DNA of 64,000 nt, taken from the NCBI GenBank assembly GCA_024114885.1, contig CP099430.1, forward strand, positions 310,001 through 374,000, read 5' to 3'. Shown here in pieces: positions 47,769 to 60,157 of the stretch. The position numbers and the translations under genes are program-made. Within the stretch, counting starts at the first letter, position 1; each line of letters opens with the position of its first letter. The notes under the pieces were generated by a model. That model ran no database searches, was not told the DNA's origin, and worked only from the letters and a program-made list of their open reading frames with translations. Origin of the DNA: Septoria linicola. Its lineage: Eukaryota; Ascomycota; Dothideomycetes; Mycosphaerellales; Mycosphaerellaceae.

Positions 47769-47945
47769 CCACTTCAACGATGTTCGGACAACGCCGAAGA
47801 GGATGGGAGCACCGCGAGTATTATATCCCACGCCTGAAACGACAATCTGAGCAGTAGAGCCATGAACCAAAGGGACCACGAGACTCAGCACAACAATGCG
47901 CTAGCGACAGAACAATAATAGAGGACGGCATACCGAGGCGTGAAT

Positions 47946-48500
47946 AACTAGACGTTTTAACAAGATCAGACCTAAATTATACTAGATAGGACTATACGTA
48001 AGTCGAGCCGTAATACTTAGAATTTTTGTTAATACGTCTATAATATCGGGCAGTATAGTATAATAGATAAGAAAGAGAAAGATACTTTTAGGAGAGAGAT
48101 TAACTATCTCTAGTTATAAGTTTTAATAGTAAAGGTAACTCCTTAGTAGATCGACTAACTACGAGATATATAGATCCTAGCTCCTTATAGTCTAGAGAGG
48201 GTAAGGCGGACACGGTAGTAAGTAGAGAAGTATACTAGATAGTAAGTTAACGAGTAGCTACTTCTCGTAGTATAACTCTAGCGATAGTTTACCTTACTTT
48301 TCCTACTACTTCTAACTAGCGCGAACCTAGAGAGAGAGTATCTAGTTAACGATAGTAGAGCATGTTTACTATCTAGCTATAACCGAATAGAGTAGATCTA
48401 TTAGCTATGTAATATACGTACTAGTAGGCTAGTAAAGCTATATAAATAATACTATCGAATTCAAATTAGTATACTATACTAAATTAAGTATAGTAAACTC
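47946..48500. other. Start of the right RIP-mutated block
   Basis: Composition switches at about 47945 to TA-saturated DNA. The first 550 bp show no readable domain. A long pyrimidine/purine-biased stretch at 48060-48130 is not distinctive. Confidence 0.45.
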
Positions 48501-48559
48501 TCTTTCTTTATCTTATAATACTAGCTACTAGAAGTAGGTATATAACTATAAACTAGCTA

Positions 48560-49560
48560 TTCTATTAGATATAGTATATTTACGCTATTACTAGCGGCTA
48601 TAGTATTATGTCTATATAGTAAACGCGTCCTTACGACGCGTACTAGTATAACCTACGTCCGTATATCTACCTTAATCGTTATTAATATTACGCTATAGCT
48701 TATCGTTAGTATATACCGTCTATAGGCTCCTTAGAATAGTATATTAGATAAGTAGGGTTAGTAGTATATAACGAGCTCGTAACTACCGCTATCCTTATAG
48801 TATAGCGTAAATACTACGTATACGAATATCGGTAGAAGCTATTATAGCTAGTAGAATATATATAATAGGCCTTAATCGTCGCCTCTACTATATATACTAA
48901 GCGGACAGTACTATACGCCTTAGACTATACTAGTCTATAGTAATAGGCGTGTAAATAGTAGAGCTACTAGTATATACTTACTAGTACGTATCGAATTATC
49001 TCTATATTAGACACCGCTATACTCTAGTATATTTAAGACTATTCTAAGCTCTTTACTATATCTACTATAGCTAAATAATATATAGCTAAGTCTAGGGGCT
49101 ATATCGGAGTATAATATAATAGGCTCGTAGCTACGGACGATATTATATACGAGATAGTATATAGTAGTATTAGCTTAAGAGCTATTACTATCGCTTTAGC
49201 TTATACCGCCGCTAGTAAGCGCGCTATTCGTTATCTAGCCTACTTAACTAGCTACCTCTATAGATCCGCGATCTAGTAATACGCCTACGCCTAAACTACT
49301 AATAAGAGAGAGGATAGTTAGTCGTAGTCGAGTAATTACTACGGCTCCTACTATAAATAAACTAGGTTAAGGTCCGACATAGCCTTAGAATATACCTCTA
49401 TCTACTCTAGTATCGTCTACTACGAACATACTAGCTACTACTAGGATCTCGCTAGAGCCTAATATCTACGCTATATAAGAGGCTATAAAGAAGGAGTATA
49501 AGTAGGATCTAGCTAGCTTTCTAAATAGATATAATTAAGTAGACTAGGACGAGAGAAATA
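48560..49560 (+). pseudogene. Multi-ORF relic, coding region a
   Basis: A plus frame reads coherently through RIP stops, best from about 48700 to 49560. It has helical, Gln-, Leu- and Thr-rich text such as YNELVTTAILIVQ and AASKRAIRYLAYLTSYLYRS and ends in a Ser/Gln/Arg-rich part. Many tyrosines are probably former His or Cys. No transposase, RT or capsid signature is recognised. It is the first of four consecutive same-strand regions. Confidence 0.35.
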
Positions 49561-50478
49561 ATATAGAGGTTAAGATCGATACGTAGACCGAACGTAATCG
49601 TAATAGAGTCTAGAAGAAGAAGAAGGTACTATATATCTAGTCTAAGAAGACTATTATAGCGACTATAAAGTACTTAGATAAGTATTCTAATACCTTTAAG
49701 AATAGTATCTCTAAGTAGAAGTAGATAGAAGTAATATAAAAGGAGCTCTTAAGCCGTCGTAGACTATATATTACTTCGTTATTTTAGACCGTATTTAGTA
49801 GCTCTAATAGTAGGAACTACTCTACTATTATTAGCTAGATTCCTATACGGATTAATTAGTAGTAGTAGCGTATTATTAGTACTAGCCGTAATCGTAACTA
49901 GTTCGATATATATATCGATAACCTCATCGCGAAGCTCGTACGTATCGAGATTAAGAAGAAGGATAAGACGCGTACTAGTACCGCTATTATTAAGTACGCT
50001 AAAGCTATCGATAAATATATCTATAACTTTATCTCTACTACTAACGACTCTTAGAATCCTCTAAATCTTCTAAAGGTTAGTTCTAAGCGTAAGTACGCGA
50101 TAGATATAGAGGAGCGATCTAAAACGCGTAATAAGGGCTTTATTAATAATATAATAGCGTAGGCTAATCGTTATATAAAGGAGAAGGCGGCTTATAAGGA
50201 TCGCGTTATAGAGGAGAATACGAGACGTAAGGAGCGAAGAATAGTAGTAGAAGAGTAGCGTAATAAAGAGCGGAAGCGCTAGTTTAATACTAATATAGCT
50301 CTATAGCGCGAGGAGCTAGTAAAGAGGGATAGTAGTAGTAATTAGCTAGAGATTATAGCGATAAAGGAGCGGATTACTCTTACTATTACTAATAGGGTAA
50401 GTAAGGCTATAGCGACTAGCTTCGCTAGTTTAGCTACTATCTTAGACGCGCGTCTACTACTAAAGAATAAAGATTAAG
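49561..50478 (+). pseudogene. Multi-ORF relic, coding region b, coiled-coil C-terminus
   Basis: The plus frame reads KKKKVLY, then KYLDKYSNTFKNSISK with a TAG where Trp may have been, then IEVIQKELL. This is a short helical block that could be a Myb/SANT-like or other DNA-binding fold. The C-terminal 120 residues are a charged coiled coil (EENTRRKERRIVVEE, REELVKRD) ending ATSFASLATILDARLLLKNK before a stop at about 50477. The end of the frame is clear and the start is not. The family is unknown; a transposon-encoded accessory DNA-binding protein would fit. Confidence 0.42.
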
Positions 50479-50547
50479 GTTAAGATTAATATATTTTAGT
50501 ATATTAATATATTTATATTTATCTTTACTTCTAAAATCTTACTATAC

Positions 50548-50643
50548 GACTTCTAGCTCGACTAAGCTAATAAATTAATTATAGGCCTAGTCGAGCGTCG
50601 ACTACGCTAATAACTCAATTATTAGCTTAGTCGAGCTAGAAGT
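50548..50643. repeat. Palindrome-rich left inverted repeat
   Basis: A perfect 25-bp inverted repeat, ACTTCTAGCTCGACTAAGCT plus AATAA at 50549-50573 and its reverse complement at 50619-50643, with CTAGTCGAG and CGACTACGCTAATAA units in the loop. Its outer half also matches the reverse complement of 52425-52473, so it forms a long inverted pair around coding region c. Confidence 0.8.
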
Positions 50644-50942
50644 AAGTATAGTCGATATAAAGTTATAGTTTATAGAGGAGGTCGAAGCTTCTCTATAGAG
50701 TTACTCGAAGGATAAATAGAACTTTAACTAAGTACTTCTTAATATATATATATATATAGATAGTAAACGAGCGAGTAATTAGGCGAGTAATTAGGTAACT
50801 ACTTATTCTATTTAGAGAGTAAGAGAGTCGCTTTATATAAAGAACGTACGAGCTTCTTCTCTTTCTTCCTCCTCTTTAAATAATAACTCGAGTTCTCTCT
50901 TTTCTTATATATATACTATATAACATACTATATAATAGTACT

Positions 50943-52307
50943 ATGTCGGACTCTCTAGATAAGAGAGACTTTCTAAAGAAGGATACCGAGCGCCTTAATC
51001 TAGATCTTAGGCGTCTATATAGAGTATTACGTATTAATATACCTTCGCTCGAGATAAATCGCTTACGAGATAGTCCGATCTACGAACATATTACCTAATA
51101 GAATATAGATAGTAGCTACGAGTTCGAGTTCGTTAGTATAAACTCGCTAACTCTAATACTACTCTCTCGTCCGACTTAAGAGTAACTCGAATAATAGTAG
51201 CGGAGTTACTTTACCCCTAGCGCCTCTATAGAACCGGCCTTAGAGACTAAGTATAGTATACCGTTAGTAATACTACTAGTTTTTAGTAGTAATCGTGATC
51301 GTCGTAGCTTAAGTATCTCTAATATTAGTAGATTCGGCTTTAAAGAAGGAAACACGCTCGATCTAAGCGAGTAATCGAACTACTATACGCCTAACGAGTT
51401 TAATCTAGAGTCGCTACTTTAAGGTCGTAGTATATTTAGTAATATACCGCGTCTACTTACTAATAGTAGTACTATACCGGATCTTCTTAGTAATCGTCTA
51501 CTATATAGTAGAAGCGGACTTCCTCGTAATCCTTATAATCTACTATATACTCTACTAGATATCTATAAGGAGAGCTCGCTAATCTATAGTAATACTACGT
51601 CGCTAATCTACGATAATACTATACTACTACTATTAACTCCTATTCGCTAGAGTACTAAAAACTCTTTAACTAGATAGGCTAATATATAGAAGAAGCCTCG
51701 CGGTCGTCTAGTAGGTTCTACGGACAAGACGCTACGTAAGACTAGTAGAGTAGCGTCTAATAAGGGTACTAGAATATACGTTAGTAAGACTAGTCTACTA
51801 CTAGGTAGTCTACTTACTATAGATTAATAGTCTACTACTAGCGCTAATACTAATAATACTTACTAGCGTACGTACGAGGCTAAGTTCTATAAGGTTAGCT
51901 AGGATAAGAAGTATCTAAACTACTATAAGGCTAGATTACGCTATGTCTTAGGTAGATACGATAAAGGAAACGATCGTGTTTTAACTAGTAAGTATTCGAA
52001 CTACGTCTATAAGAAGATCGAGTATCGCTAGCGTAAGGTACGTCTACTACGTATTAAAGAATATCGTCTAGGTGTTAGTAAGCGTAGTAGCCGTAGAGGT
52101 GGTCGTAGTAGTAGACAAGGTAGTAATATTAGTCCTATTATAGTTTAAGGATTAGAGGTTAGAGCTAAGCGAGTTAAGACGATTACGCGTGTTTTAGCTA
52201 GTTTACCTATAACAACTATAAGGTATTTCTCGCTGTTTAATTAGTTATATAGCGTGTATAACGTGTAGCTTACTACTATAGAAATAATAGTATTCTTAAT
52301 AAATTAA
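50943..52307 (+). pseudogene. Multi-ORF relic, coding region c, AT-hook-like basic protein
   Basis: An ATG survives at 50943 and the same frame runs without an apparent indel to a TAA at 52305-52307, 454 codons, broken only by TAG and TAA of RIP type. The start MSDSLDKRDFLKKD is followed by a helical segment (LNLDLRRLYRVLRINIP). The middle is Ser/Thr/Leu-rich. At 51693 the frame reads KPRGRLVGS, close to the AT-hook core, and the last 150 residues are strongly basic (RRGGRSSR near 52095). It lies entirely inside the inverted pair 50548-50643 and 52352-52473. A DNA-binding protein encoded by a small TIR element is the simplest reading; it is not recognised and no DDE triad was located. Confidence 0.5.
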
Positions 52308-52351
52308 ATAAATAAATCTATAATCTCTATATCTAAATCCTTAGATACTCT

Positions 52352-52473
52352 ACTAAGCCTTTTAGCTCGACTACGCTAATAACTATTTATTAGCGTAGTC
52401 GAGCTAATTATAGGCGTGGTCGGTCTGTCGACTACGCCTATAATTAATTATTAGATATAGTCGAGATAGAAGT
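52352..52473. repeat. Palindrome-rich right inverted repeat
   Basis: Contains two hairpins: TAGCTCGACTACGCTAATA with its perfect reverse complement about 8 bp on, and ATTATAGGCGTGGTCG with CGACTACGCCTATAAT. The reverse complement of the right part aligns with 50548-50600 (GACTTCTA-CTCGACTA, then CTAATAA-TTAATTATAGGC). Confidence 0.8.
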
Positions 52474-52569
52474 CTTAGTATATATTACTAAAAAGATAGA
52501 CGCGCTTTAAGATAATACTTTATATAAACAACTATACGACTATCGATATAAATAATTTACTATTACTAA

Positions 52570-54340
52570 TACGACGAGCTTTCTCCTTCTTATATTCTTC
52601 GCTATATCTACTAACTAATCGAGTATTAATCGACTATAGCTTCGTCTCCGAGATACTATTTAAGAGTTAGTAGCTAGTAGTTAAATATACTATTAATAGT
52701 ACCTATCTTGCCTTCTTCTACTCTAAGGCAAGTAAGGTAGTTCTAAAGTAATATAGATATAAGGAAATAGTTTCTAACCTTCTATACTATAGACCGTAGA
52801 CCTTTACTAAAGTATACGTAGGTGAACTAGGTATAGTTGTTACTAAATACTATCTCGACACTTACTCTAGACATCGAGAGCTAGTAGTTTATAGTCTATT
52901 GTTCGTCGGTAAGGAACTAATATCTAGTCTTATACCGAATCGGCTTAATTATACCCTAGGATTTACTATACGCGCTATTACTAAATAGAAACAAGTACTA
53001 GAGTCTAGGATTAGTAGCTTATATATCTCTTATCTTTTTAGTAATACTACTATTACTATAAATAGTACTATCGTTCGCTAGACTAAGAGTAGGTACTATA
53101 ATATAGATAACTAAGCTATTAGGCGTAGTAATAGCCTATATCTTTTAACTATTAGTACTATAATACCTAGAGTATATTATAAGCTAGAACGCGTTGTTTA
53201 TCGGCTAGCTAAACTCGAGGAATATACTATTAACAAATCTCTATATCTAACCTATTCTATAACTAGCTTTACCTACTTTGTTCGTATATCTCTATAGTAT
53301 TAAGCGCTTATTAAGCGCTAGCTACTAATAGATCAAGTCGTAGAAGTTCTAATATAGTAACTATACTGTTCCGTTAAAGATCTAACTAATCTATACGTAA
53401 CTATAGCCGAGTTCCTTTATATTATAATAACGACTTAGATACGCTATTCGTTTATAGATAAGGAATAACGCTATCTCCGGCGTTATAATATAGTACTATC
53501 TAGGCGATAATTCTATATAGATATTATCCTTACTAAGTAATAGCGGAGCTATTCGCTTTATCTAGTCTAGATAGAAGCGATATTTAAGACGACAGTTTAC
53601 TAGATCTAAGTTATCTAGAGACTACGCGTTATAATACTAATAATAGTAGTACTCTTAGTTCGAGGTATATCGTACTTCCTACTATACTTAGACGACCTCG
53701 TCTTCTTCCTCCTATAATAGTAGCTAAATCGCTACTATCTAGAGTAGATCTATAGGTATAGTATAATAGTAATATCTATAGCGTATACTCTACGCGAATA
53801 TAGTACGCTATAGGTAAGAGCACGCTAGGCGATAAGGCATTATTAAGATAAGCTAAGGCGGTATACGGAAACGTTTACTAACGTAAAGGTAATTAAATAT
53901 ACTAATATATTATAGCGCGCTAATTATAGCTTCCGCTTACTATAGTAGCTACTAAAACTAAATAGTAAATATACTCTAGTAGTAGACGCGTAGAGACGGC
54001 TCTAACTATAGAAGGAAATAGTAAGAGCGGTAAAGTAGGTAATAAATACTCTTACGATTTATACTAGAGCCTTTACTTACTAGCTTAGAAGAAGGAGTAG
54101 GTAGTATACTACTATAACTAAGCGCGGTCGAAGTAAACTATACGATCCCCGATCTACGTCTATATAGACTAAATATACCGTCTATATCTAGTTTATAAAG
54201 TATATATAAGCCGATTTTAGATAGTAAGATTAGTAATTTTATCGTTAAAAGATAGTAGGATATTATTTAGAAAGCGAGGAGCGACGTACTAGCGTAGAGG
54301 GCTTACTATCGAAACGCTACTATTACTCGAGTAGGCTACT
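52570..54340 (+). pseudogene. Multi-ORF relic, coding region d, long unknown protein
   Basis: The plus frame from 52575 to about 53705 is coherent through RIP stops, with segments such as FTKVYVGELGIVVTKYYLD and VGKELISSLIPNRLNYTLG. A second plus frame continues from about 53480 to 54340 (for example VATKTKQ and a KSGKVGNKYSYDLYQ stretch), so one indel or a frame change lies near 53500-53700. Many tyrosines may be former His or Cys. The total is about 580 codons. No known retroelement, transposase or recombinase motif is recognised. Confidence 0.4.
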
Positions 54341-54748
54341 AGGTCTATATCGAGCTAATTTATATAGCTTTATAAATTAGATATAGATAGTAGGTTTAGA
54401 CTATCTCGATATAGATTAGAGTATATTAGTTAGAAATTATAAAAAATAATAATATAGAAGAGTTAAAGTAAGTAATAGAGTAAGTATAAGAGAGACCTTA
54501 GGTCTATATTAAAAGTTAGTATATAATAAGTCTAATTCTACTATCTATCTACGAACTACGCTATATAGTACTAGCGCTAAGCCTAGCTAGCTAAGCCTAT
54601 AATAGTATCTCTCTCTCTTAGAGAAGAAGAGTAGCGACCTCGTCGTAATTAATTCTCGTTATATTTGTCTTATATCTATACTTCTAGGTTATAGAGCTAG
54701 TACCTATATAGGTAGTCGATTATATCGCTTAACGCTTATAGAAGAGAC
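54341..54748. other. RIP-mutated spacer before Copia-A copy 2
   Basis: No readable domain. The last five bases, GAGAC (54744-54748), are the expected left half of the Copia-A target duplication; the right half is beyond the window or lost. Confidence 0.45.
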
Positions 54749-55025
54749 TATTAAGAATATATCCTAGATAGTTAGTCTAGATATAGACATTTGAGTATAG
54801 TTCTAGATACCTAAGGTATCTACCTAAGGCTTAGTAAGAGGTACATCTTGCTTCTCTTTCTTCTCTTCTTAGATAACTAACTTAATTAACTTTGTATTTA
54901 GTTCCTAGCATATTACTACTACACTATATATATAAGTTAGTTTAAGATTAATCCTCTATTCTTCTTTACTACGCTATACCCTACTTAACATTATATAGTA
55001 TATAATACGCCCTCTACTTTTAATA
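54749..55025 (+). repeat. Copia-A copy 2 5' LTR (277 bp)
   Basis: Full-length match to 30090-30366. Terminal TATTAA...TTAATA is TGTTAA...TTAACA before RIP. Confidence 0.9.
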
Positions 55026-55037
55026 GGTTATAAGCTC
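55026..55037 (+). promoter_or_regulatory. Copia-A primer binding site (half-tRNA iMet type)
   Basis: GGTTATAAGCTC follows the LTR directly. With one TG-to-TA reversed it is GGTTATGAGCTC, complementary to the initiator tRNA-Met anticodon arm apart from one base. Same class as Copia-B. Confidence 0.65.
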
Positions 55038-58000
55038 TAGTTTATATACTAAATAGGAGTAACCTATGTTAGTATAGGTTACTTATATCCCTTATAGTTT
55101 ATAGAAAACATTTAGGGCCTAGAAGTTTCTCTAACTATATTACTAACGAAGCTAGTTTATACCTAGTAGTATATAAGTTAGTAAAGATCTCTATAAGATA
55201 GTAGTATATTTCTACTTTATTAATACCTACCTAGTTCTCTACTATTACACCTAGTATTACTAGAGTTAGAAGAGGCTACTTAGCCTTTCTACTACCTAGT
55301 AATAGAAACTCTACTAAGAGAGAAAGATCTAAGTCTTAGTAATTTCCTAAATACGAGGAATCCCTATCCCTTAGAGCTAGTCTCTCTACTATAAGAAATT
55401 ACTCTTCTCTAGAATCCTTAGCTAGTCTAAAGTATTCTACTAATTATTTATTCTATTTACCTATTTCTATAATAGACTAAGAGGATAAGAAGAGCTAAAG
55501 GATTCTAATCCTAGATAGAACTAACTAGAAGAAATAGTTCAAGCTATAGACAGATAAGCTAGAAGGAAAGGACTAGTTCTAGGCAATTAGCTAACTAATT
55601 ATTAGAGGGAACCTATATATAGTTTAGTAGGACACTAGTCTCTAGATATATATTACTTAGAATTAATACTTCTTAAAAGACAATATAGTATATAGGTTTA
55701 GTATTAGATATAGTATTAGTAAAGATAATAAGATAGAGCTAGAGATATAGTATATTACTATACTAGTAGCTAAGATATAGGTAATTCTCTAGAATAAGTA
55801 TAATAGAGTCCTAAAGTCCTATACTATAGGTCTAATTAAGTAGTTTATTATATTTAGGATATTACCTAATAAGACAATTAGGGAAGTATAGAGATACCTT
55901 AGAGGCCTAGGTAAGAGGATTACTAAGATTAATCCTTAGGAAGCTTACTACTAGAGCTAAGAGAAAAGGCTAAAATATCTCCTATAGTCTCTATCTATAT
56001 TATACTAAGTAGCTAAGGATACTATTATAACCTAACTATTCTTAGATATAGACACTATTCTTCTTCTACTTAAGTCCTAAGAGGTAAGAGATAATCTAGA
56101 TAAGATAGATATAGGTTTAGCTATATTCTATTCTAGGTAGCCTTACTAAGAAAAGTCTCTACTAATATACTAGCTCTATAAGAAAGGGAAGTACTAGTTA
56201 AAAGATTGTCCTAACCTCTCTACTACTAAGAAACTATCCTAGTAAAGAAATAGTACTAAGAACTAGAAGGACCTTTAGAGATTATTTCTTAGAGAGAGGG
56301 TTAGAAGATCCTTTTTACTAAAGAATACTAGATATATTAAGAAAGCTATCTATAAGTTATTATTATATAATAAGCTAAAGAAGGTTATCTAGAGAATAGG
56401 CAAGTAGCTTTAGAGGATAGAAAAGTCTAGAAAGCTTCTAAAGAAAGGATTCTTAGCCTAGGAGTCTAGTTCTAGTTCTAATTCTAGAACTTACTCTAAT
56501 TCTAGAAATAGTAATAATTCCCTATTAGAAGATAATAACTAAGATAAGTTGGCCTATTCTATAATTAAGGCTAAAGGCAAGTTATTACTTTAAGAATAGC
56601 TCTTAGATTCCTATACCTTATCTTATATAACTAACTAACTATCCTTCTTTAGATTAGTAAAGCTACTAAGGAAGAAAGTATAGATTAAGGTAGAAGGAGG
56701 ATACCTCTATATAACCTACTCTAGACTAGTATAGATAAAGGGAATCTTAGAAGGAGAAGTTCTACTTAATAGGGTACTATTTATTCCTAATCTTAGAGTA
56801 AATCTTATATTATAGGATTAGTTTAGTAAGCAATTTAGAGTCTAGAAGCCTAATTTTACTCTTACCTCCCTAGATAGCTAAATAGTTATAAAGACTAAGC
56901 TAGTTAGAGGTATTCTATTTATTAGTAAGATATTACCTCTCTTATAAGAAAAGTTATATTACTTACTATATAATCCTATAGAGGTTAATAATACCTATAC
57001 TACTCTATTAGAGAAGGATTTAAAATCGTAGGAGCTATAGTATAGAAGATTTATATACTTTAGAAGAGGGTTACTCTTAAACCTTTATAAAGTTACTAAC
57101 CTAAAGGAAAGAATTCTAATTCCTAACTAGGAAGAGTATAAGTATAGGATCTATATAATAGGTAAGATAAAGAAATACCTAAGTAAGTTTATTAAAAGAA
57201 GACCTAAAAGATTAGCTCTTATATTAGTAGATATTTATAGACTATTACTATTATTAGTAAAAGGTTTTATATAGTAGCTTAAGCTTATTAATAATTTCTT
57301 AAGAAAGAAATAGGCATTTCTACTTAAAGCTAGATTAGATATACTAACTACTCTTTAGAACTAGAGGATTAAGGTAGAAAGGTAGTTAGTAGTACTCCTT
57401 AAATCTATAAAGGCTAATAATACTAGAGAGATTACTACTTTAATTAAATAGTAGGAGAAGGACTTTAGAATTACTCTTAAGCTAACTAAGGCCTATAATT
57501 CACTCTAGAATAGAGTAGTTAAGAGGTCTATCCAAATATTAGAGGCCTCTATTAGAGTAATACTTAAAGAAAGTAAGATACCTATTAAATTTTAGCTAGA
57601 AGCTCTTAAAGTATAGATATATATAAGGAATAAGCTCCTAAATAGATCTAATATTAAAAGATTTAAGCTCTTACCTAATAAAGCTTTTAATAGGATTAAA
57701 CTAATAGTCTCCTACCTTAAAGTATAGGGATATAGAGCTATAGTATATATAGATATAAGAGTATAGCCTTAGTAGGTAAGGAGTAATAAACTAATAAATA
57801 GAGGAAAGGATACTATATTTATTAGATACTATAATAATATAGTAAAGGTATAGAAGTTCTAGGAGCTAGATATAAAAGCTATTAAGTAGTATACTAATAT
57901 AATCTTCTTTAAAGATAAGCTAGGTAGAGAATTAGACTTAAATATTAAGATTAAGAATCTCCCTAGTTTAGCTCTAGAAAGAAGACCTATTAGAAGGCTA

Positions 58001-59600
58001 AGAACTATTAGCTAGCCTACTCTATAAGCTAGTAGGAGTACTCTAGATACTCCTAGTCTAGGCTAGTAGAAGCCTCCTCTTCCTTAGCTATTAGTATAGG
58101 TTTAGGAAGGAAAGAAACTCTTTATATAACTTCTACTTCTACTAAAAGATATAGGAGAGTATAGAAAATTCCTAGACTAAGAGAAAGTTAAGAAAGAATC
58201 TAAGAATTCTACCTAAGAAACTATAGAGATAGATTAGGAGTAGATAGCTCTAAAGTAAACTCTTAGAAAGAGGAAAGTATCCTAAAAACTTAATAGATTT
58301 AACTAGAAGCTAAAGCTAATTAGGCTTAAGCTAGATTAGAATAGTTAGCTAGACAAGGAAATACTCCTAGAGTATTAGGCTTTCTTCTTAGCTATAAGCT
58401 CTATTAACCTAGGTATCCTATAGGACCTAGAATTCTTAAAGGAAGTTAAAGAGATTATATTCTTAGCTACTAAAGAAGTAGGAATATATAAATAGAAGGT
58501 TCTAATCCTAAGGAACTATAAGGAAGTAGTAAGTAATCCTAAGTAGAGTTATCTCTAGTAAGAAGCTATTTAGAAGAAGCTAGATATACTTACAAGTAAT
58601 AATACCTAGACTATAGTAGTCCTACTAAAAGGGGCTAACTTAGTTACCTTAAGATAGGTCTTTAATATTAAGAGAAAACTTAGTAGTACTATTAAAAAGT
58701 TTAAGGCAAGACTAGTTATAAGAGGGTTCTTCTAAAAGTATAGAGTAGACTATATAGAAACTTTTACCTCTATAGTTAGGTAGGATACTCTAAGAGGATT
58801 TATAGCTATAGTCTATAAGAAGGACCTAGTTCTATACTAAGTAGATATAAACAATATATTTATAGAGAGTACTCTATATAAAGACATCTATATAATCCTA
58901 TTACTAGGTATTAACTTACTAACTAGTATAGTCTTATAAGTTCTAAGGAGTCTCTATAGGCTAAAGTAAGCTATAAGAGACTAGAATTAGCTATATATAT
59001 TAAAGCTAAAAGGAATAGGATTTAGATAATTAGAAGTAGACCTATATCTTCTAATCTATAAGAAAAGGAAAGACCTAATAATCCTAATCTATATTAATAA
59101 TATACCTATTACTATAGAGAGACTAGAAGATATCCTCTAGTTTAAAGACTAACTTAGTAAGGTCTTTAAGATTAAAGATCTTAGAGAGCTAGATAAGATT
59201 CTTAGAATAAGACTAACAAGAAATAGATAGTAAGGCTAGCTAAAACTTAACGAGAAACATTATATCTAAGAGAACCTAGCTAAGATAGGAATAGGCTAAG
59301 AAACTATATTACTAACTCTTTTACTAATAGATAGCTATAAAAGTCTAAAGCCTACTAGACTATATAATAAAAGGTATAATAAATAGGAGTACTAATCTAT
59401 TATTAGAATATAGATATAGCTTATAACTATTATAAGACTAGATATTTCATTTGTCTTTAGAAGATTGAGCTCCTATATTAGTAATCTAATAGTAGGATAT
59501 ATAAAGGCTCTAAAGAAGCTAACTAGATACCTAAGATTAAACCTAGACCTTAGTCTAAGATACTTAAGGAATAGTTAAGGCTGTCTTACTAGATATATAG

Positions 59601-59805
59601 TATAAAGGGTATATAGTAACGTATAGAACGCCCTTGACTATCGTTAAGACTATAGACTAATTCTTGTAGGTTCTAATATAGAGCGCGTACGTCGCGTATA
59701 AAATACCTATACGCTAAGTATACTTAGTATAGGCCGGTATACTAAGGCAAGGTAGTAAGGTAAGCGGCCTTCCTTTACTTCGACTATTTACTCTACGCTC
59801 TTATA
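59601..59805 (-). repeat. Gypsy-B 3' LTR (205 bp)
   Basis: Shares the start, the TAGTAA-TATAGA block and the CTCTTATA end with Gypsy-A LTRs, but is longer and diverged in the middle. The left flank TATAG (59596-59600) is the likely target duplication. Confidence 0.8.
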
Positions 59806-60157
59806 ATTATCCTCTCTCTTCTATAGTATTGTCCTAATACGCTAGAGAGTCCTTAATAACCTTCTATTCTATTATAGGTTTATTAACGCAAGTATCGTAT
59901 AGAGTAAACGTATACGTAGCGTAGGTATTCCTCTTATAACGTTAGTCTTCTTATTATTAGTTACGATTGTTATTAGCTTTACTTTTTCCTCTTTAGGAAT
60001 TTATATAAGGTAGGTTACGCTCTATAACCGCCGCTTTTAATTCTCGTATATAAATATCGCGCGCTTCGCGCTCGCTTCGCTTACTTTTCTTTTTTCTTTA
60101 TCTAATATAGAATCCCTATCCGACTAGCTAAGAGGTAGTACCCCTCTTACCCTTAAT

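Larger units (their letters stand above)
44690..47945. other. Unmutated island without intact genes
   Basis: Composition is normal: CA and TG are frequent, so RIP has not acted here. No frame exceeds about 125 codons on either strand. The region is probably decayed single-copy DNA, or a gene broken by indels. Separate entries describe the few readable parts. Confidence 0.55.
54749..59600 (+). mobile_element. Copia-A copy 2, cut at 59600 by Gypsy-B
   Basis: Starts with a 277-bp LTR (54749-55025) and an initiator-Met-type primer site (55026-55037). It then reads Gag, protease, integrase, RT and the start of RNase H on the plus strand. Gag is recognised near 55500-55570 by LDRTN-KK-FKLQTDKLEG (the Copia NWxxWF block with Trp lost). 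RT lies at 58680-59150 with YINN near 59090 for YVDD. It is continuous where copy 1 is interrupted at 6472 and 22243, so it gives the uninterrupted reference for the family. Gypsy-B interrupts it at 59600. Confidence 0.9.

Noticed and set aside
44690..47945. Several frames of 60-122 codons on both strands
   Set aside because: Most overlap each other on opposite strands without domains; only the two least implausible are listed, at low confidence.
59601..59805. LTR ends at the inner TATAGTAA block
   Set aside because: Starting at TATAAA(A)G gives matching inverted ends in all Gypsy-A/B LTRs and a perfect ATTAA target duplication for Gypsy-A; the inner start does not.
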